In this document: piece by piece, positions 54,166 through 64,000 of the stretch | Position numbering within the stretch: position 1 is the first letter of the stretch | How the letters are laid out: every line of letters begins with the position of its first letter | NCBI RefSeq assembly: GCF_031583065.1 | Contig: NZ_CP134053.1 | Location: 6,055,001-6,119,000, forward strand | Length of the DNA: 64,000 nt | Direction: 5' to 3' | From: Streptomyces sp. CGMCC 4.7035 | Lineage (GTDB): Bacteria > Actinomycetota > Actinomycetes > Streptomycetales > Streptomycetaceae | Notes under the pieces: generated by a model | What the model was told of the DNA's origin: nothing | The model's input: the letters and a program-made list of their open reading frames with translations, nothing else | Databases searched by the model: none | Program-made: the position numbers and the translations under genes

Positions 54166-54603
54166 CTATTCGGACTCCACCCTCTTCTTCAGCCCCGCCA
54201 GCGCCCGGTCGATGATGACCTTCTCCGCCTTGCGCTTGATCATGCCGAGCATCGGGATCTTGACGTCCACCGTCAGCTGGTACGTCACCTCCGTGCCGCC
54301 GGAGCCCGCCGGCTTGAGGAGGTACGAGCCGTCCAGGGAGCGCAGCATCTGTGACTTGACCAGGGTCCACGAGACCTCGTGGTCGCCCGTCCAGGTGTAC
54401 GCCAGCGTCTGGTCGTCCTTGATCGCTCCCGCGTCCATGACGAGGCGCACCTGCTCGGCGCGGCCCTGCTCGTCCGTCGCGAGGACCTCCGCCTCCTTCA
54501 CCTCGCCCGTCCAGTCCGGGTAGCGCGCGAAGTCGGCGATCACCCGCATGACGTCGGCCGGAGCCGCCTCGATCGTGATGCTCGAGCTGGTGTATTCCGC
54601 CAT
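54166..54603 (-). CDS. SRPBCC (polyketide-cyclase/dehydrase-like) protein
   Basis: 145 aa from ATG 54603 behind GGAGGAG. MAEYTSSSITIEAAPADVMRVIADFARYPDWTGEVKEAEVL is the START/SRPBCC N-terminal strand-helix pattern, followed by LAYTWTGDHEVSWTL and GGTEVTYQLTVDVKIPMLGMIKRKAEKVI. These proteins bind hydrophobic ligands in a helix-grip cavity. The specific ligand cannot be told. It is the first gene before the ArsA-like ATPase (190-base gap with REP copy E), on the same strand. Confidence 0.88.
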   Translation of the reverse strand: MAEYTSSSITIEAAPADVMRVIADFARYPDWTGEVKEAEVLATDEQGRAEQVRLVMDAGAIKDDQTLAYTWTGDHEVSWTLVKSQMLRSLDGSYLLKPAGSGGTEVTYQLTVDVKIPMLGMIKRKAEKVIIDRALAGLKKRVESE

Positions 54604-54643
54604 CGCCGTGGCTCCTCCAGATGCGGTCCGGTGAGGGAGGGGG

Positions 54644-54668
54644 GTGCGCACGTGCGCACGTGTGTGCA
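54644..54668. other. 25-base alternating purine-pyrimidine tract
   Basis: gtgcgcacgtgcgcac followed by gtgtgtgca alternates R-Y without break. It contains GTGCGCAC twice, each copy itself a palindrome. Such CG/CA alternation favours Z-DNA under supercoiling. It is 41 bases upstream of the SRPBCC start. Confidence 0.8.
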
Positions 54669-54758
54669 GCGTGAAGGCTACCGTGCACGCGCCGTGCCGT
54701 TACCACCCCACCTGCGCTTCGGCCGACGGGGCATCATCACCGGCCGCCCGGCGACCGC

Positions 54759-55556
54759 TCACCACTCCAGTACCCACGGCCGCCCGCTGCCCGCGAAGTG
54801 CCCCACGTTCACGCATTCCGTCGCCCCGATCCGCATCCGCCGTACCAGCGGCTGGTGGACATGGCCGAAGAGCGAGTAGCGCGGGCGCGTGCGGCGGATC
54901 GCCTCCAGCAGGGCCCGGCTGCCGCGTTCGAAGCGGCGCGCCACCGTGTCGTACACCAGTTCCGGCACCTCCGGCGGGATGTGGGTGCACAGCACGTCCA
55001 CCTCGCCCACCGCCTCGATCTTCGCCGCGTACTCCTCGTCGCTGATCTCGTACGGGGTGCGCATGGGGGTGCGCAGGCCCCCGCCGACGAAGCCGAAGGT
55101 CCAGCCGCCGATCTCCACCCGTTCGCCGTCGAGCACCCGCGTGCCGGGACCGGCGTACTCCGGCCACAACATCGGCATGTCGACATTCCCGTAGGTCGCA
55201 TACGTCGGCGTCGGGAACGCGGTGAAGAGCTCGGCGTACTGCCGGCGTACCGCCCTCTCGATGGCCGCGGCGCGGTCCGTGCCCACGCCGGCCCACAGCG
55301 CGGCGCCGAACGCGCGCGCCTCCTCGAAGCGGCGCGCGGTGCGCAGTTCCACGAGGCGACTGGCGTTCTCCCTTCCGAACAGATCCGGGAAGATCCCGCG
55401 CGAGTGGTCCGCGTAGTCGAGGAAGAGGACCAGGTCGCCCAGACAGACGAGCGCGTCCGCGCCGTCACCGGCTCTGGCCAGGTCACGTACGTTTCCGTGC
55501 ACGTCGCTGACCACATGAACGCGCGTCCGCCGGTTACCGCCCGGTGTGGGTGCCAT
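54759..55556 (-). CDS. Calcineurin-like metallophosphoesterase
   Basis: 265 aa from ATG 55556. Metal-binding motifs in order: HVVSDVHGNVRDL, LVCLGDLVLFLDY, YGNVDMPML, VLCTHIPPEVPEL and LFGHVHQPLVRR. Family members are phosphodiesterases or phosphatases; the substrate is not evident. The central insertion (FGRENASRLVELRTARRFEE) is unlike cAMP phosphodiesterases of the CpdA type. TACGCT eight bases before the start suggests a leaderless mRNA. Divergent from fadD. Confidence 0.88.
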   Translation of the reverse strand: MAPTPGGNRRTRVHVVSDVHGNVRDLARAGDGADALVCLGDLVLFLDYADHSRGIFPDLFGRENASRLVELRTARRFEEARAFGAALWAGVGTDRAAAIERAVRRQYAELFTAFPTPTYATYGNVDMPMLWPEYAGPGTRVLDGERVEIGGWTFGFVGGGLRTPMRTPYEISDEEYAAKIEAVGEVDVLCTHIPPEVPELVYDTVARRFERGSRALLEAIRRTRPRYSLFGHVHQPLVRRMRIGATECVNVGHFAGSGRPWVLEW

Positions 55557-55614
55557 GACGATCAAGCGTAGGTGTGTGGGGCACCCGTGAACAGTGGCGT
55601 CCGGACCTGCGATT

Positions 55615-55624
55615 ACTGGCCAGT
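55615..55624. promoter_or_regulatory. Short palindrome upstream of fadD
   Basis: ACTGGCCAGT is a perfect 10-base dyad within TTACTGGCCAGTCA. It might be a repressor site for fadD, as TetR-type fatty-acid regulators use similar dyads. Nothing more is supported in 55557-55864, apart from a short frame (55572-55775) without homology. Confidence 0.35.
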
Positions 55625-55864
55625 CAGGAAAGGGGTGGACTACTGTCTGCGAAGGAACGCCAACCTGTGTGACGCACGGAACATCTCGTCGGGACCCCCT
55701 GTCGTAGAAGCCATACCGGCGGGTAACGTCCGGGCAGTCCAGTCGTGCTCAGGGTTTCAACCAACGACTCCGTAGGAAGAACCCTGCGCACCCGCCCGAG
55801 CCTTGGACCGCACCGTCGCAGCACACAGAGTCGTGGCGTCGGCGCCCTATGAGGAGCAGCAGTC

Positions 55865-57661
55865 TTGCGCGAGTTCAGCCTTCCGGCTTTGTACGAGGTC
55901 CCTGCGGACGGCAACCTGACCGACATCGTCCGCAGAAACGCCGCGCAGCATCCCGACGTCGCCGTCATCGCCCGGAAGGTGGGCGGCAGCTGGCAGGACG
56001 TCACCGCCACCGCCTTCCTCGCCGAGGTGTGGGCCGCGGCGAAGGGGCTCATCGCCTCCGGTGTGCAGCCGGGCGACCGGGTGGGTCTGATGTCCCGCAC
56101 CCGCTACGAGTGGACGCTGCTCGACTTCGCGATCTGGAGCGCGGGCGCGATCACCGTTCCGGTGTACGAGACCAGCTCGTCCGAGCAGGTGCAGTGGATC
56201 CTCAGCGACTCGGGCGCGACCGCCTGCATCGTGGAACTGGACTCCCACACCGCGGCCGTGGAGGCGGTGCGCGACCAGCTGCCGACGCTCAAGCACGTCT
56301 GGCAGATCGAGGCCGGGGGCGTGGAGGAGCTGGGCCGCGCCGGCCAGGACGTCAGCGACGCGACGGTCGAGGAGCGCAGCTCGCTCGCCAGGGCCGACGA
56401 CCCGGCGACCATCGTCTACACCAGCGGGACCACCGGCCGCCCCAAGGGCTGTGTGCTCACCCACCGCAGCTTCTTCGCCGAGTGCGGGAACGTCGTCGAG
56501 CGGCTGCGCCCCCTGTTCCGTACGGGCGAGTGCTCCGTCCTGCTCTTCCTTCCGCTCGCGCACGTCTTCGGGCGGCTGGTGCAGGTCGCGCCGATGATGG
56601 CGCCGATCAAGCTGGGCAACGTCCCGGACATCAAGAACCTCACCGACGAACTCGCCGCGTTCCGGCCGACGTTGATCCTCGGTGTGCCGCGTGTGTTTGA
56701 GAAGGTCTACAACTCGGCGCGCGCCAAGGCGCAGGCGGACGGCAAGGGCAAGATCTTCGACAAGGCGGCGGACACCGCGATCGCGTACAGCAAGGCCCTG
56801 GACACCCCGTCGGGCCCGTCCATCGGTCTGAAGATCAAGCACAAGGCGTTCGACAAGCTCGTCTACAGCAAGCTGCGCGCGGTCCTCGGCGGCCGCGGTG
56901 AGTACGCCATCTCCGGCGGCGCCCCGCTGGGCGAGCGCCTCGGTCACTTCTTCCGCGGCATCGGCTTCACGGTCCTGGAGGGCTACGGCCTGACCGAGTC
57001 CTGTGCGGCCACCGCGTTCAACCCCTGGGACCGGCAGAAGATCGGTACGGTCGGTCAGCCGCTGCCAGGTTCCGTGATCCGTATCGCGGACGACGGCGAG
57101 GTGCTGCTGCACGGCGAGCACCTGTTCAAGGGGTACTGGAACAACGAGGCCGCGACCGCGGAGGCGCTGGCCGACGGCTGGTTCCACACCGGTGACATCG
57201 GCACGCTCGACGAGGACGGCTACCTCAAGATCACCGGCCGCAAGAAGGAGATCATCGTCACCGCGGGCGGCAAGAACGTCGCCCCGGCCGTGATCGAGGA
57301 CCGCATCCGGGCGCACGCGCTGGTCGCGGAGTGCATGGTGGTGGGCGACGGGCGGCCGTTCGTGGGCGCGCTGGTCACTGTCGACGAGGAGTTCCTCGGT
57401 CGCTGGTGCGCCGAGCACGGCAAGCCGGCGGGCTCCACCGCGGCGTCGCTGCGTCAGGACCCGGATCTGATCGCTGCGATCCAGGCGGCGGTCGACGACG
57501 GCAACGCCGCGGTGTCGAAGGCGGAATCGGTGCGGAAGTTCCGCATTCTCTCCTCCCAGTTCACCGAGGAGTCAGGCCACCTCACGCCGTCCCTGAAGCT
57601 CAAGCGCAATGTGGTGGCGAAGGACTACGCGGACGAGATCGAGGCCATTTACCAGAAGTAG
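55865..57661 (+). CDS. fadD: Long-chain fatty-acid--CoA ligase (FadD15-like)
   Basis: Activates fatty acids to acyl-CoA via acyl-AMP. 598 aa from TTG 55865 behind AGGAG. The AMP-binding motif is TIVYTSGTTGRPKGCVLTHRS. Others: FLPLAHVFGRLVQ, LGVPRVFEKVYNSARAKA, YGLTESCAA, DGWFHTGDIGTLDEDGYLKITGRKKEIIVTAGGKNVAP read as separate motifs, and the C-terminal Lys in LTPSLKLKRN. It lacks a signal peptide. Convergent with the cholesterol oxidase gene 30 bases away, a hint at lipid or sterol use. Confidence 0.94.
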   Translation: MREFSLPALYEVPADGNLTDIVRRNAAQHPDVAVIARKVGGSWQDVTATAFLAEVWAAAKGLIASGVQPGDRVGLMSRTRYEWTLLDFAIWSAGAITVPVYETSSSEQVQWILSDSGATACIVELDSHTAAVEAVRDQLPTLKHVWQIEAGGVEELGRAGQDVSDATVEERSSLARADDPATIVYTSGTTGRPKGCVLTHRSFFAECGNVVERLRPLFRTGECSVLLFLPLAHVFGRLVQVAPMMAPIKLGNVPDIKNLTDELAAFRPTLILGVPRVFEKVYNSARAKAQADGKGKIFDKAADTAIAYSKALDTPSGPSIGLKIKHKAFDKLVYSKLRAVLGGRGEYAISGGAPLGERLGHFFRGIGFTVLEGYGLTESCAATAFNPWDRQKIGTVGQPLPGSVIRIADDGEVLLHGEHLFKGYWNNEAATAEALADGWFHTGDIGTLDEDGYLKITGRKKEIIVTAGGKNVAPAVIEDRIRAHALVAECMVVGDGRPFVGALVTVDEEFLGRWCAEHGKPAGSTAASLRQDPDLIAAIQAAVDDGNAAVSKAESVRKFRILSSQFTEESGHLTPSLKLKRNVVAKDYADEIEAIYQK

Positions 57662-57691
57662 GCGCCTTCCGGCAGGCCTTTTGACCTCACG

Positions 57692-59533
<1,842 letters not shown>

Positions 59534-59616
59534 TCAGCCCGCCGCGCAAATCCAGCCGGTGCGGCAAATCCAGCCCCTCCGGCGTTTGAGGAGCGGGGGT
59601 CCGGGGGCTGGCCCCC

Positions 59617-59815
59617 GAAAAGGGGCGGAGCCCCGCCGGGTCCGGGGCGGAGCCCCGCTGGGGGGTCCGGGGAGCGAAGCCCCGCAGGGGTGCAGGGGCA
59701 GAGCCCCGCAGGGGTGTCCGGGGGCAGAGCCCCGCGGGGTGCAGGGGCGAAGCCCCGCGGGGGTTCGAGGGGGCGGAGCCCTCTGGCGGGGTCGAAGGGG
59801 CGGAGCCCCTGGGGA
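59617..59815. repeat. Array of eight GGGGCGGAGCCCC hairpins
   Basis: Variants GGGGCGGAGCCCC, GGGGCAGAGCCCC and GGGGCGAAGCCCC recur about every 22-30 bases. Each can fold into a 5-bp-stem hairpin with a GNA-type loop (GGA, AGA or GAA). Spacers are variants of gcaggggtgca or gcggggtcc. Confidence 0.85.
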
Positions 59816-59878
59816 CGGGACGGGTAGGGGCGGCGGGGGCGAGGAACCTCGGCGCGGCTACCGAACACTTGCCCAGTG

Positions 59879-59898
59879 CTCCATCCTTCAGGATGGAG
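59879..59898. other. IS200/IS605-like end hairpin
   Basis: CTCCATCC TTCA GGATGGAG followed by gtgaagggcatc. Short stems with a TTCA-type loop like this mark the subterminal ends of IS200/IS605 elements. It lies between the nested repeat element and the TnpB-like fragment. Confidence 0.45.
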
Positions 59899-59942
59899 GT
59901 GAAGGGCATCCTCGCCCCAGCGGCCCGGAGGGCCGCGGAGCC

Positions 59943-60122
59943 ATGGCAGAATCGCCTTGTCCGACAGCGGAGTTGTTGGACCTACCGCCGGACGGGCGGG
60001 ACGTGAAGCCTGTGGAGATCTTGTCAGACCACCCTCACGGGCGGCAGGGGTCGATGAAGCAGGAACCCGAGGGAGTACCGCGGAGCGGTACAGACCGGAA
60101 TCACCTGCGTTTACGCAGCTGA
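59943..60122 (+). pseudogene. Probable TnpB C-terminal remnant
   Basis: A 59-codon frame from ATG 59943 reads MAESPCPTAELLDLPPDGRD and ends GSMKQEPEGVP, RSGTDRNHLRLRS. The MKQEP-type basic tail resembles the C-terminal end of IS605-type TnpB proteins, and an IS605-like hairpin is just upstream. Codon use is unlike the neighbours (CCT, TTG, TCA, GTA, ACA, AAT and one TTA). No RuvC motif or zinc finger is present, so it is not active. Identification is by recall of family tails and is tentative. Confidence 0.45.
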
Positions 60123-60127
60123 GGACG

Positions 60128-61270
60128 TCAAAGCAGGTCCCGTAGCCGCTCCGCCAGCGAGTCCCAGCGCCACTTCTCCTCGACCCACTGGCGGCCTCGC
60201 TCGCCCATGCGGCGGCGTAGTTCGGGGTCGCCGAGGAGGGTGATGACACGGTCCGCCGTCTCCTCGGCGGAGCCGCCCCGCACCACCCAGCCCGTCTCGC
60301 CGTCGAGTACCGCGTCCGGCGCACCGCCCGAGTCGCCCGCGACCACCGGGAGGCCCGTCGCCGACGCCTCCAGGTACACGATGCCGAGGCCCTCGACGTC
60401 CAGGCCGCCCCGGCGGGTGCGGCACGGCATCGCGAAGACGTCGCCGGCGCCGTAGTGGGCGGGCAGTTCCGACCAGGGCACGGCGCCCGTGAAGTGGACC
60501 GCGTCGGCGACCCCGGTCTCCTGCGCGAGCCTGCGCAGGTCCTTCTCGTACGGTCCGCCCCCGACGATCAGCAGGACGGCCTCCGGCTCCTTGCCCAGGA
60601 TGCGCGGCATGGCACGGATCAGCGTGTCCTGGCCCTTGCGCGGGACCAGGCGGGAGACGCAGACCACCACCGGGCGGTCCGTGAACCCCAGGCGGGCGCG
60701 GACCTCGTCGCCGCCCGAGCCGGGGTGGAACGTCCGCTCGTCGACCCCGGGCGGCAGCTGCACCATCCGCCCGGCCGCCTGCGGGGTCAGCGCGGCGGCG
60801 ATACGTGAGCGGGTGTACTCGCCGAGGTAGGTGATCGTGTCCGTGGACTCGCCGATCCGGCGCAACAGGGTGCGGGCGGCGGGCAGTTGGGCCCAGCCCG
60901 CCTCATGGCCGTGCGTGGTCGCCACCAGCCGCCGCGCCCCGGCCCGCCGCAGGGCCGGCGCCATCAGGCCGAGCGGCGCCGCCGCCCCGAACCACACCGA
61001 CGTACAGCCGTGCTCCCGCAGCAGCCCCACGGCCCGCCGGGTCGCGCCCGGCGTCGGCAGCAGCATCGTCGTCCGGTCCCGTACGACGGTGAAGGGCTGC
61101 TCGGCGTCGAAGGCGGCCGTCGCCTCGGCGCCCTCCCGGCCACGCTTCCAGGTGGAGGCGTAGACGACGACCCGCTCGGGGTCCAGGCGCAGCGCCATGT
61201 TGTGCAGGAACGCCTGGATACCACCCGGGCGGGGCGGAAAGTCGTTGGTCACGATGAGGGTCTTGTGCAT
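60128..61270 (-). CDS. pimB: GT4 glycosyltransferase, PimB'-like mannosyltransferase
   Basis: 380 aa. MHKTLIVTNDFPPRPGGIQAFLHNMA is the GT4 N terminus; VATTHGHEAGWAQLP, LPPGVDERTFHPG, VVCVSRLVPRKGQDTLIRAMPRIL and LLIVGGGPYEKDLRR follow. The EX7E motif is in DVEGLGIVYLEASATGLPVV. PimB' adds the second mannose of phosphatidylinositol dimannoside at the inner membrane face. The sugar donor would be GDP-mannose. TACTGT (61284-61279) is eight bases before the ATG, suggesting a leaderless mRNA. Divergent from a GT87-like gene. Confidence 0.88.
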   Translation of the reverse strand: MHKTLIVTNDFPPRPGGIQAFLHNMALRLDPERVVVYASTWKRGREGAEATAAFDAEQPFTVVRDRTTMLLPTPGATRRAVGLLREHGCTSVWFGAAAPLGLMAPALRRAGARRLVATTHGHEAGWAQLPAARTLLRRIGESTDTITYLGEYTRSRIAAALTPQAAGRMVQLPPGVDERTFHPGSGGDEVRARLGFTDRPVVVCVSRLVPRKGQDTLIRAMPRILGKEPEAVLLIVGGGPYEKDLRRLAQETGVADAVHFTGAVPWSELPAHYGAGDVFAMPCRTRRGGLDVEGLGIVYLEASATGLPVVAGDSGGAPDAVLDGETGWVVRGGSAEETADRVITLLGDPELRRRMGERGRQWVEEKWRWDSLAERLRDLL

Positions 61271-61361
61271 CGTCGTCGACAGTACCGAATTCGGCCTGCG
61301 CCCGTACTCACAGCTCCGTACGGCCGCGCTTCATCGCCCTCGCACAGTCCGGCGGGGGATT

Positions 61362-62645
61362 ATGGCCCCGCACGGCGGTACAAGCACGACAGGTGCTGGA
61401 ACAGGGGCTCAGGTGGACATTGCGGGCACACGGCGGCTGCCGGTCTGGCTGATCGCCACGTGGGGCCTGACCAGGCTGGCCCTGCTGCTCTTCGTCTTCA
61501 AGGTGTGGGTCTTCCCCGGCCCGGACGTCACCAGCGACGTGTCCGTCATCTACCACGGCTGGTACGAGACCCTGCGCACCGGGACGTTCCCGCACGACGA
61601 CGTCACCTGGCAGTATCCGCCCGCTGCCGCCCTCGCGATCCTCTCCCCCGCGCTGCTGCCCTTCCTGGACTACGCGCAGGCCTTCTACGTCCTCGCCTTC
61701 CTCGCCGACTGCGCGGTCTTCTGTCTGCTCCGGTACGCGGGCCTGCGCCCCGGCAGGACGCTGCGCGGCGCGTGGGTGTGGACGGTCGGCGTCGCGCTGC
61801 TCGGCCCGACCGTGTACGCCCGATACGACCTGATGGTGACGGCGGTGACGGTCGCCGCGCTGCTGGCCGGGGCGCGCCATCCGCGGGTGATGGGGGCGCT
61901 CGTGGGCTTCGGTGCGCTGCTGAAGGTGTGGCCGGCGTTGCTGCTGACGGCCGCCGTCAAGCGGAAGGCCTGGTTCTCCGCGGCGGTGACGGCAGGCGCG
62001 CTCGCCCTGCTCTTCGGCCTGACGATGCCCGACGCCTTCTCCTTCCTGACCTCGCAGCGCGACCGTGGCACCGAGGTCGAGTCGCTGGGCTCGCTGGTCT
62101 TCCATGTGGCCCGGCACTTCGGCTGGGACGGCCATGTGTGGCTCAACTACGGCTCGGTGGAGTTCCTGGGACCCTATGTCGATTGGGTCAGCTCGGCGGC
62201 CCTGTTCCTGACCGTGATCGCCTTCGGCTGGCTGCTGTTGTGGCGGCTGAGCGTCCGCCGCATGCCGCCGCACGCGCTCGTGGACGCGGCCTTCGTGGCG
62301 GTGCTGATGTTCACGGTCACCAGCCGGGTGATCAGCCCGCAGTACATGGTGTGGCTGGTGGGGCTCGCGGCCGTCTGCCTGTGCTTCCGCGGCAGCCGTA
62401 TGGTGCTGCCCGGCTTCCTGGTGCTGGCCGCCTGCCTCGCCACCGTCCTGGAGTTCCCGGTCTTTTTCGCGAACGTCGTCGCCAGCGACGGGCTGGGCGT
62501 CACCCTCCTGTTCGTGCGCAACGGCCTGCTGGTGCTCGCGGCGCTGACCGCCGCCCGGGAGCTGTGGCGCACCACGGTGTCGCGTCAGGTCCCGGCCGTG
62601 CCGTCTCAGGCCACCCGTACCCAGGAGACCCTCGCGCCCTCCTGA
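61362..62645 (+). CDS. DUF2029/GT87-like polytopic membrane glycosyltransferase
   Basis: 427 aa from ATG 61362 (MAPHGG). It has about ten to twelve membrane helices and GT-C features: PDVTSDVSVIYHGWYETLRTG, DDVTWQYPPAAALAI with acidic residues in the first outer loop, YARYDLMVTAVTV, and MVWLVGLAAVCLCF. PimE-type and related enzymes use polyprenyl-phosphate-mannose outside the membrane. A functional link with the divergent PimB'-like gene (91-base gap) is likely. The last 40 bases overlap the MATE gene. Confidence 0.85.
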   Translation: MAPHGGTSTTGAGTGAQVDIAGTRRLPVWLIATWGLTRLALLLFVFKVWVFPGPDVTSDVSVIYHGWYETLRTGTFPHDDVTWQYPPAAALAILSPALLPFLDYAQAFYVLAFLADCAVFCLLRYAGLRPGRTLRGAWVWTVGVALLGPTVYARYDLMVTAVTVAALLAGARHPRVMGALVGFGALLKVWPALLLTAAVKRKAWFSAAVTAGALALLFGLTMPDAFSFLTSQRDRGTEVESLGSLVFHVARHFGWDGHVWLNYGSVEFLGPYVDWVSSAALFLTVIAFGWLLLWRLSVRRMPPHALVDAAFVAVLMFTVTSRVISPQYMVWLVGLAAVCLCFRGSRMVLPGFLVLAACLATVLEFPVFFANVVASDGLGVTLLFVRNGLLVLAALTAARELWRTTVSRQVPAVPSQATRTQETLAPS

Positions 62646-63916
62646 CGGCGCCCGAGAGCGAGCAGCGCGCCGCACTGCAGTGCCAGGGAGAGCGCGAACG
62701 CCAGACAGATCCCCGGCAGCCCGAGCCCCGACAGGGCGTGAGCGAGCGGCAGTTGCACCGCCGTGCCCAGCAGCGTCACGCGCAGCAGCACGGGGGCGCC
62801 CCCGCCGCCCTCGAACACCCCGCCGAGCGCGATGAAGCAGGCCATCAGGAGCAGATACGGGCCGACGCAGCGCAGGAAGAGCACCCCGTCGTGCGCGACC
62901 GCCCCTCCGGCGCCGAAGGCGCGCATGATCCAGGGAGCCAGGGCGCCGAGCAGCACCGCCGCTGCCAGCCCCACCGTCCCGGACACCAGCACGGCCTGCC
63001 GCCCGATGGCCCGCCGCTCGTCCTTGCCGGCACCACGGGTGTGTGCGGTGTGGATGGAGGCGGCCTGCCGCACGGCGTAGAAGGCCATGGTCGCGATGTA
63101 CATCACCTTGTACGCGATCGCGTACGCGGCCACGGCCGTCACCCCCAGTCGGGCCACGATCGCGACCAGGACCAGCGCCCCGGTCTGCCGCACGGTGAAG
63201 TCGGCGGACATCGGCAGGCCGGTGCGCAGGGTGCGGCGCAGGGCGGCTCCCGTGGGCTGCGAGGGCCGCACCGAAGAGGCCTTGCGCAGCAGGGCGTTGC
63301 GGCGCAGGGCGCGCAGCCCCGCCGCGAGGGCGACGCAGCGGCAGAGCACCGTCGAGGCGGCGGCGCCCCGGACGCCGTACGCGTGGATGAGCAGCGGGTC
63401 GCAGACAAGGATCAGCCCATTGGCCAGGAGTGCGAGACGCATCGGGGTGCGGGTGTCGCCGGTGCCCTTGAGGATGCCGTCGACGAGTTGCTGGACGAAG
63501 AAGACCGCGATGCCGGGCAGCGAGATCGCGAAGTAGCCGATGGCGAGGGGCAGCGCGGGGCCGCCGCCGCCCAGGACCAGCCGGGCCAGGGGTTCCCGCA
63601 GCAGGAAACCGCCGGTCACGAAGACCGGGGTGATCACCGCGCACAGCGCCCAGCCGCCGCGTACGGCGCTCCGGACGGCGCCCGGGTCCCCGGCGCCCCG
63701 GGCGTGGGCGACGAGGACGGTCGTGCCGGAGGCGAAGACCAGGGCCACGCCGAGCAGCACGTTCTCCGTGTTGGTCGCGACGGCGACCGCCGCCACGGCC
63801 GGGCCGCCGAGCCGCGAGACCCAGACGGTGTTGATGATCCCGGCTGCCACGGAGGCGAGCAGTGAGAAGTAGACGGGATGGGCGAGCGCTATGAGCTGTT
63901 TGCGGTGGGCGTTCAC
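62606..63916 (-). CDS. MATE-family multidrug/toxin exporter
   Basis: 436 aa from GTG 63916 behind GGGAG. Twelve helices in two related halves; VYFSLLASVAAGIINTVWVSRLG opens the first and LRTGLPMSADFTVRQTGALVLVAIVARLG the second. ISLPGIAVFFVQQLVDGILKGTGDTRTPMRLAL is the MATE loop pattern. It exports cationic compounds with Na+ or H+. A divergent regulator gene begins 66 bases away with a clear dyad between them, a usual MarR-type arrangement for exporters. Confidence 0.92.
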   Translation of the reverse strand: MNAHRKQLIALAHPVYFSLLASVAAGIINTVWVSRLGGPAVAAVAVATNTENVLLGVALVFASGTTVLVAHARGAGDPGAVRSAVRGGWALCAVITPVFVTGGFLLREPLARLVLGGGGPALPLAIGYFAISLPGIAVFFVQQLVDGILKGTGDTRTPMRLALLANGLILVCDPLLIHAYGVRGAAASTVLCRCVALAAGLRALRRNALLRKASSVRPSQPTGAALRRTLRTGLPMSADFTVRQTGALVLVAIVARLGVTAVAAYAIAYKVMYIATMAFYAVRQAASIHTAHTRGAGKDERRAIGRQAVLVSGTVGLAAAVLLGALAPWIMRAFGAGGAVAHDGVLFLRCVGPYLLLMACFIALGGVFEGGGGAPVLLRVTLLGTAVQLPLAHALSGLGLPGICLAFALSLALQCGALLALGRRQEGARVSWVRVA

Positions 63917-63943
63917 GGAAGGGCTCCCTCGACTCCCTCGATC

Positions 63944-63970
63944 CGAGCTACCTCGTTTAGAGGTAGCTCG
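63944..63970. promoter_or_regulatory. Palindromic operator between MATE and regulator genes
   Basis: CGAGCTACCTC (63944-63954) and GAGGTAGCTCG (63960-63970) are perfect 11-bp arms around gttta. A further half-site AGAGGTA occurs at 63974-63980, next to the regulator start. Likely bound by the regulator encoded at 63983. Confidence 0.8.
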
Positions 63971-63982
63971 ATAAGAGGTACC

Positions 63983-64000
63983 ATGACGAGTACGACGTAT
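63983..64000 (+). CDS. 5' end of a divergent gene, probably the regulator (six codons)
   Basis: ATG ACG AGT ACG ACG TAT (MTSTTY) runs off the window. AAGAGG is four to five bases upstream. Identity cannot be read from six codons. The arrangement opposite a MATE exporter, with a palindrome in between, suggests a MarR- or TetR-type regulator. Confidence 0.5.

Noticed and set aside
55572..55775. 67-codon plus-strand frame before fadD
   Set aside because: No ribosome site, codon use with TTT, TCA and AAT unlike neighbours, no recognised motif.
59617..59815. CRISPR array suggested by eight regularly spaced units
   Set aside because: Repeat cores are only 13 bases, spacers are similar to one another, and no cas genes are present.
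60887..63865. 992-codon plus-strand open frame over pimB, GT87 and MATE genes
   Set aside because: Shadow frame made possible by extreme GC content; no recognisable segment.

Overview
The window is high-GC actinobacterial chromosome, almost certainly Streptomyces. Third codon positions are nearly all G or C, GTG starts are common, and there is a TTG start. The order dcw cluster - MoxR/DUF58/transglutaminase - metF - thiE - thiOSG - PASTA kinase - bfr/bfd - class II DAHP synthase - fused trpEG - pfkA - glkA - fadD is the one I recall from Streptomyces core chromosomes (from memory, not searched). No tRNA, rRNA, CRISPR array or intact transposase was seen.

Layout. 1-9.8 kb is the front half of the division/cell-wall (dcw) cluster on the minus strand: rsmH, ftsL-like, ftsI, murE, murF, mraY, murD and the 5' end of ftsW, with a good promoter near 10.0 kb. 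10.2-15.9 kb holds a beta-carbonic anhydrase-like gene and a tightly coupled moxR-DUF58-transglutaminase operon, closed by two strong hairpins. 16-18.6 kb has a DUF3040 protein, a methyltransferase and a HEPN protein. 18.7-22.4 kb is a self-contained operon: a degenerate ABC ATPase, a YhgE/Pip-type exporter and a TetR regulator behind a 26-bp palindrome. 22.8-27.8 kb has a CrtI-like oxidoreductase, a Tyr/Gln/Gly-rich membrane protein, metF, a 205-bp MITE-like element, thiE and an Rv2175c-type DNA-binding protein. 28.3-34.3 kb has a flavin reductase, a TPP riboswitch with thiO-thiS-thiG, and a PknL-like PASTA kinase.

34.4-40.7 kb: endonuclease IV, a His-rich DUF4396 protein behind a copper-type operator, a molybdopterin oxidoreductase, convergent bfr/bfd with an iron box, class II DAHP synthase and an unrecognised secreted protein. 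40.7-51.6 kb: a Trp attenuator and fused anthranilate synthase, a hydroxyacid dehydrogenase, phosphofructokinase, a two-component pair linked by a repeat-encoded micro-ORF, an acyltransferase, an esterase and glucokinase. 51.6-64 kb: DUF5304, an ArsA-like ATPase whose 3' end is tandemly repeated, an SRPBCC protein, a metallophosphoesterase, fadD, cholesterol oxidase, a nested inverted-repeat element with a probable TnpB remnant, a PimB'-like mannosyltransferase, a GT87-like membrane glycosyltransferase, and a MATE exporter divergent from a regulator start cut by the window end.

Most genes are conserved housekeeping functions. The unusual material is in the repeats and in the regulatory layer: a family of 33-45 bp palindromes (one inside a gene), the MITE beside thiE, the repeated ArsA 3' end, the MTAG micro-ORF between kinase and regulator, several minisatellites at gene ends, and a set of putatively leaderless genes with a TAnnnT box 6-8 nt before the start codon.
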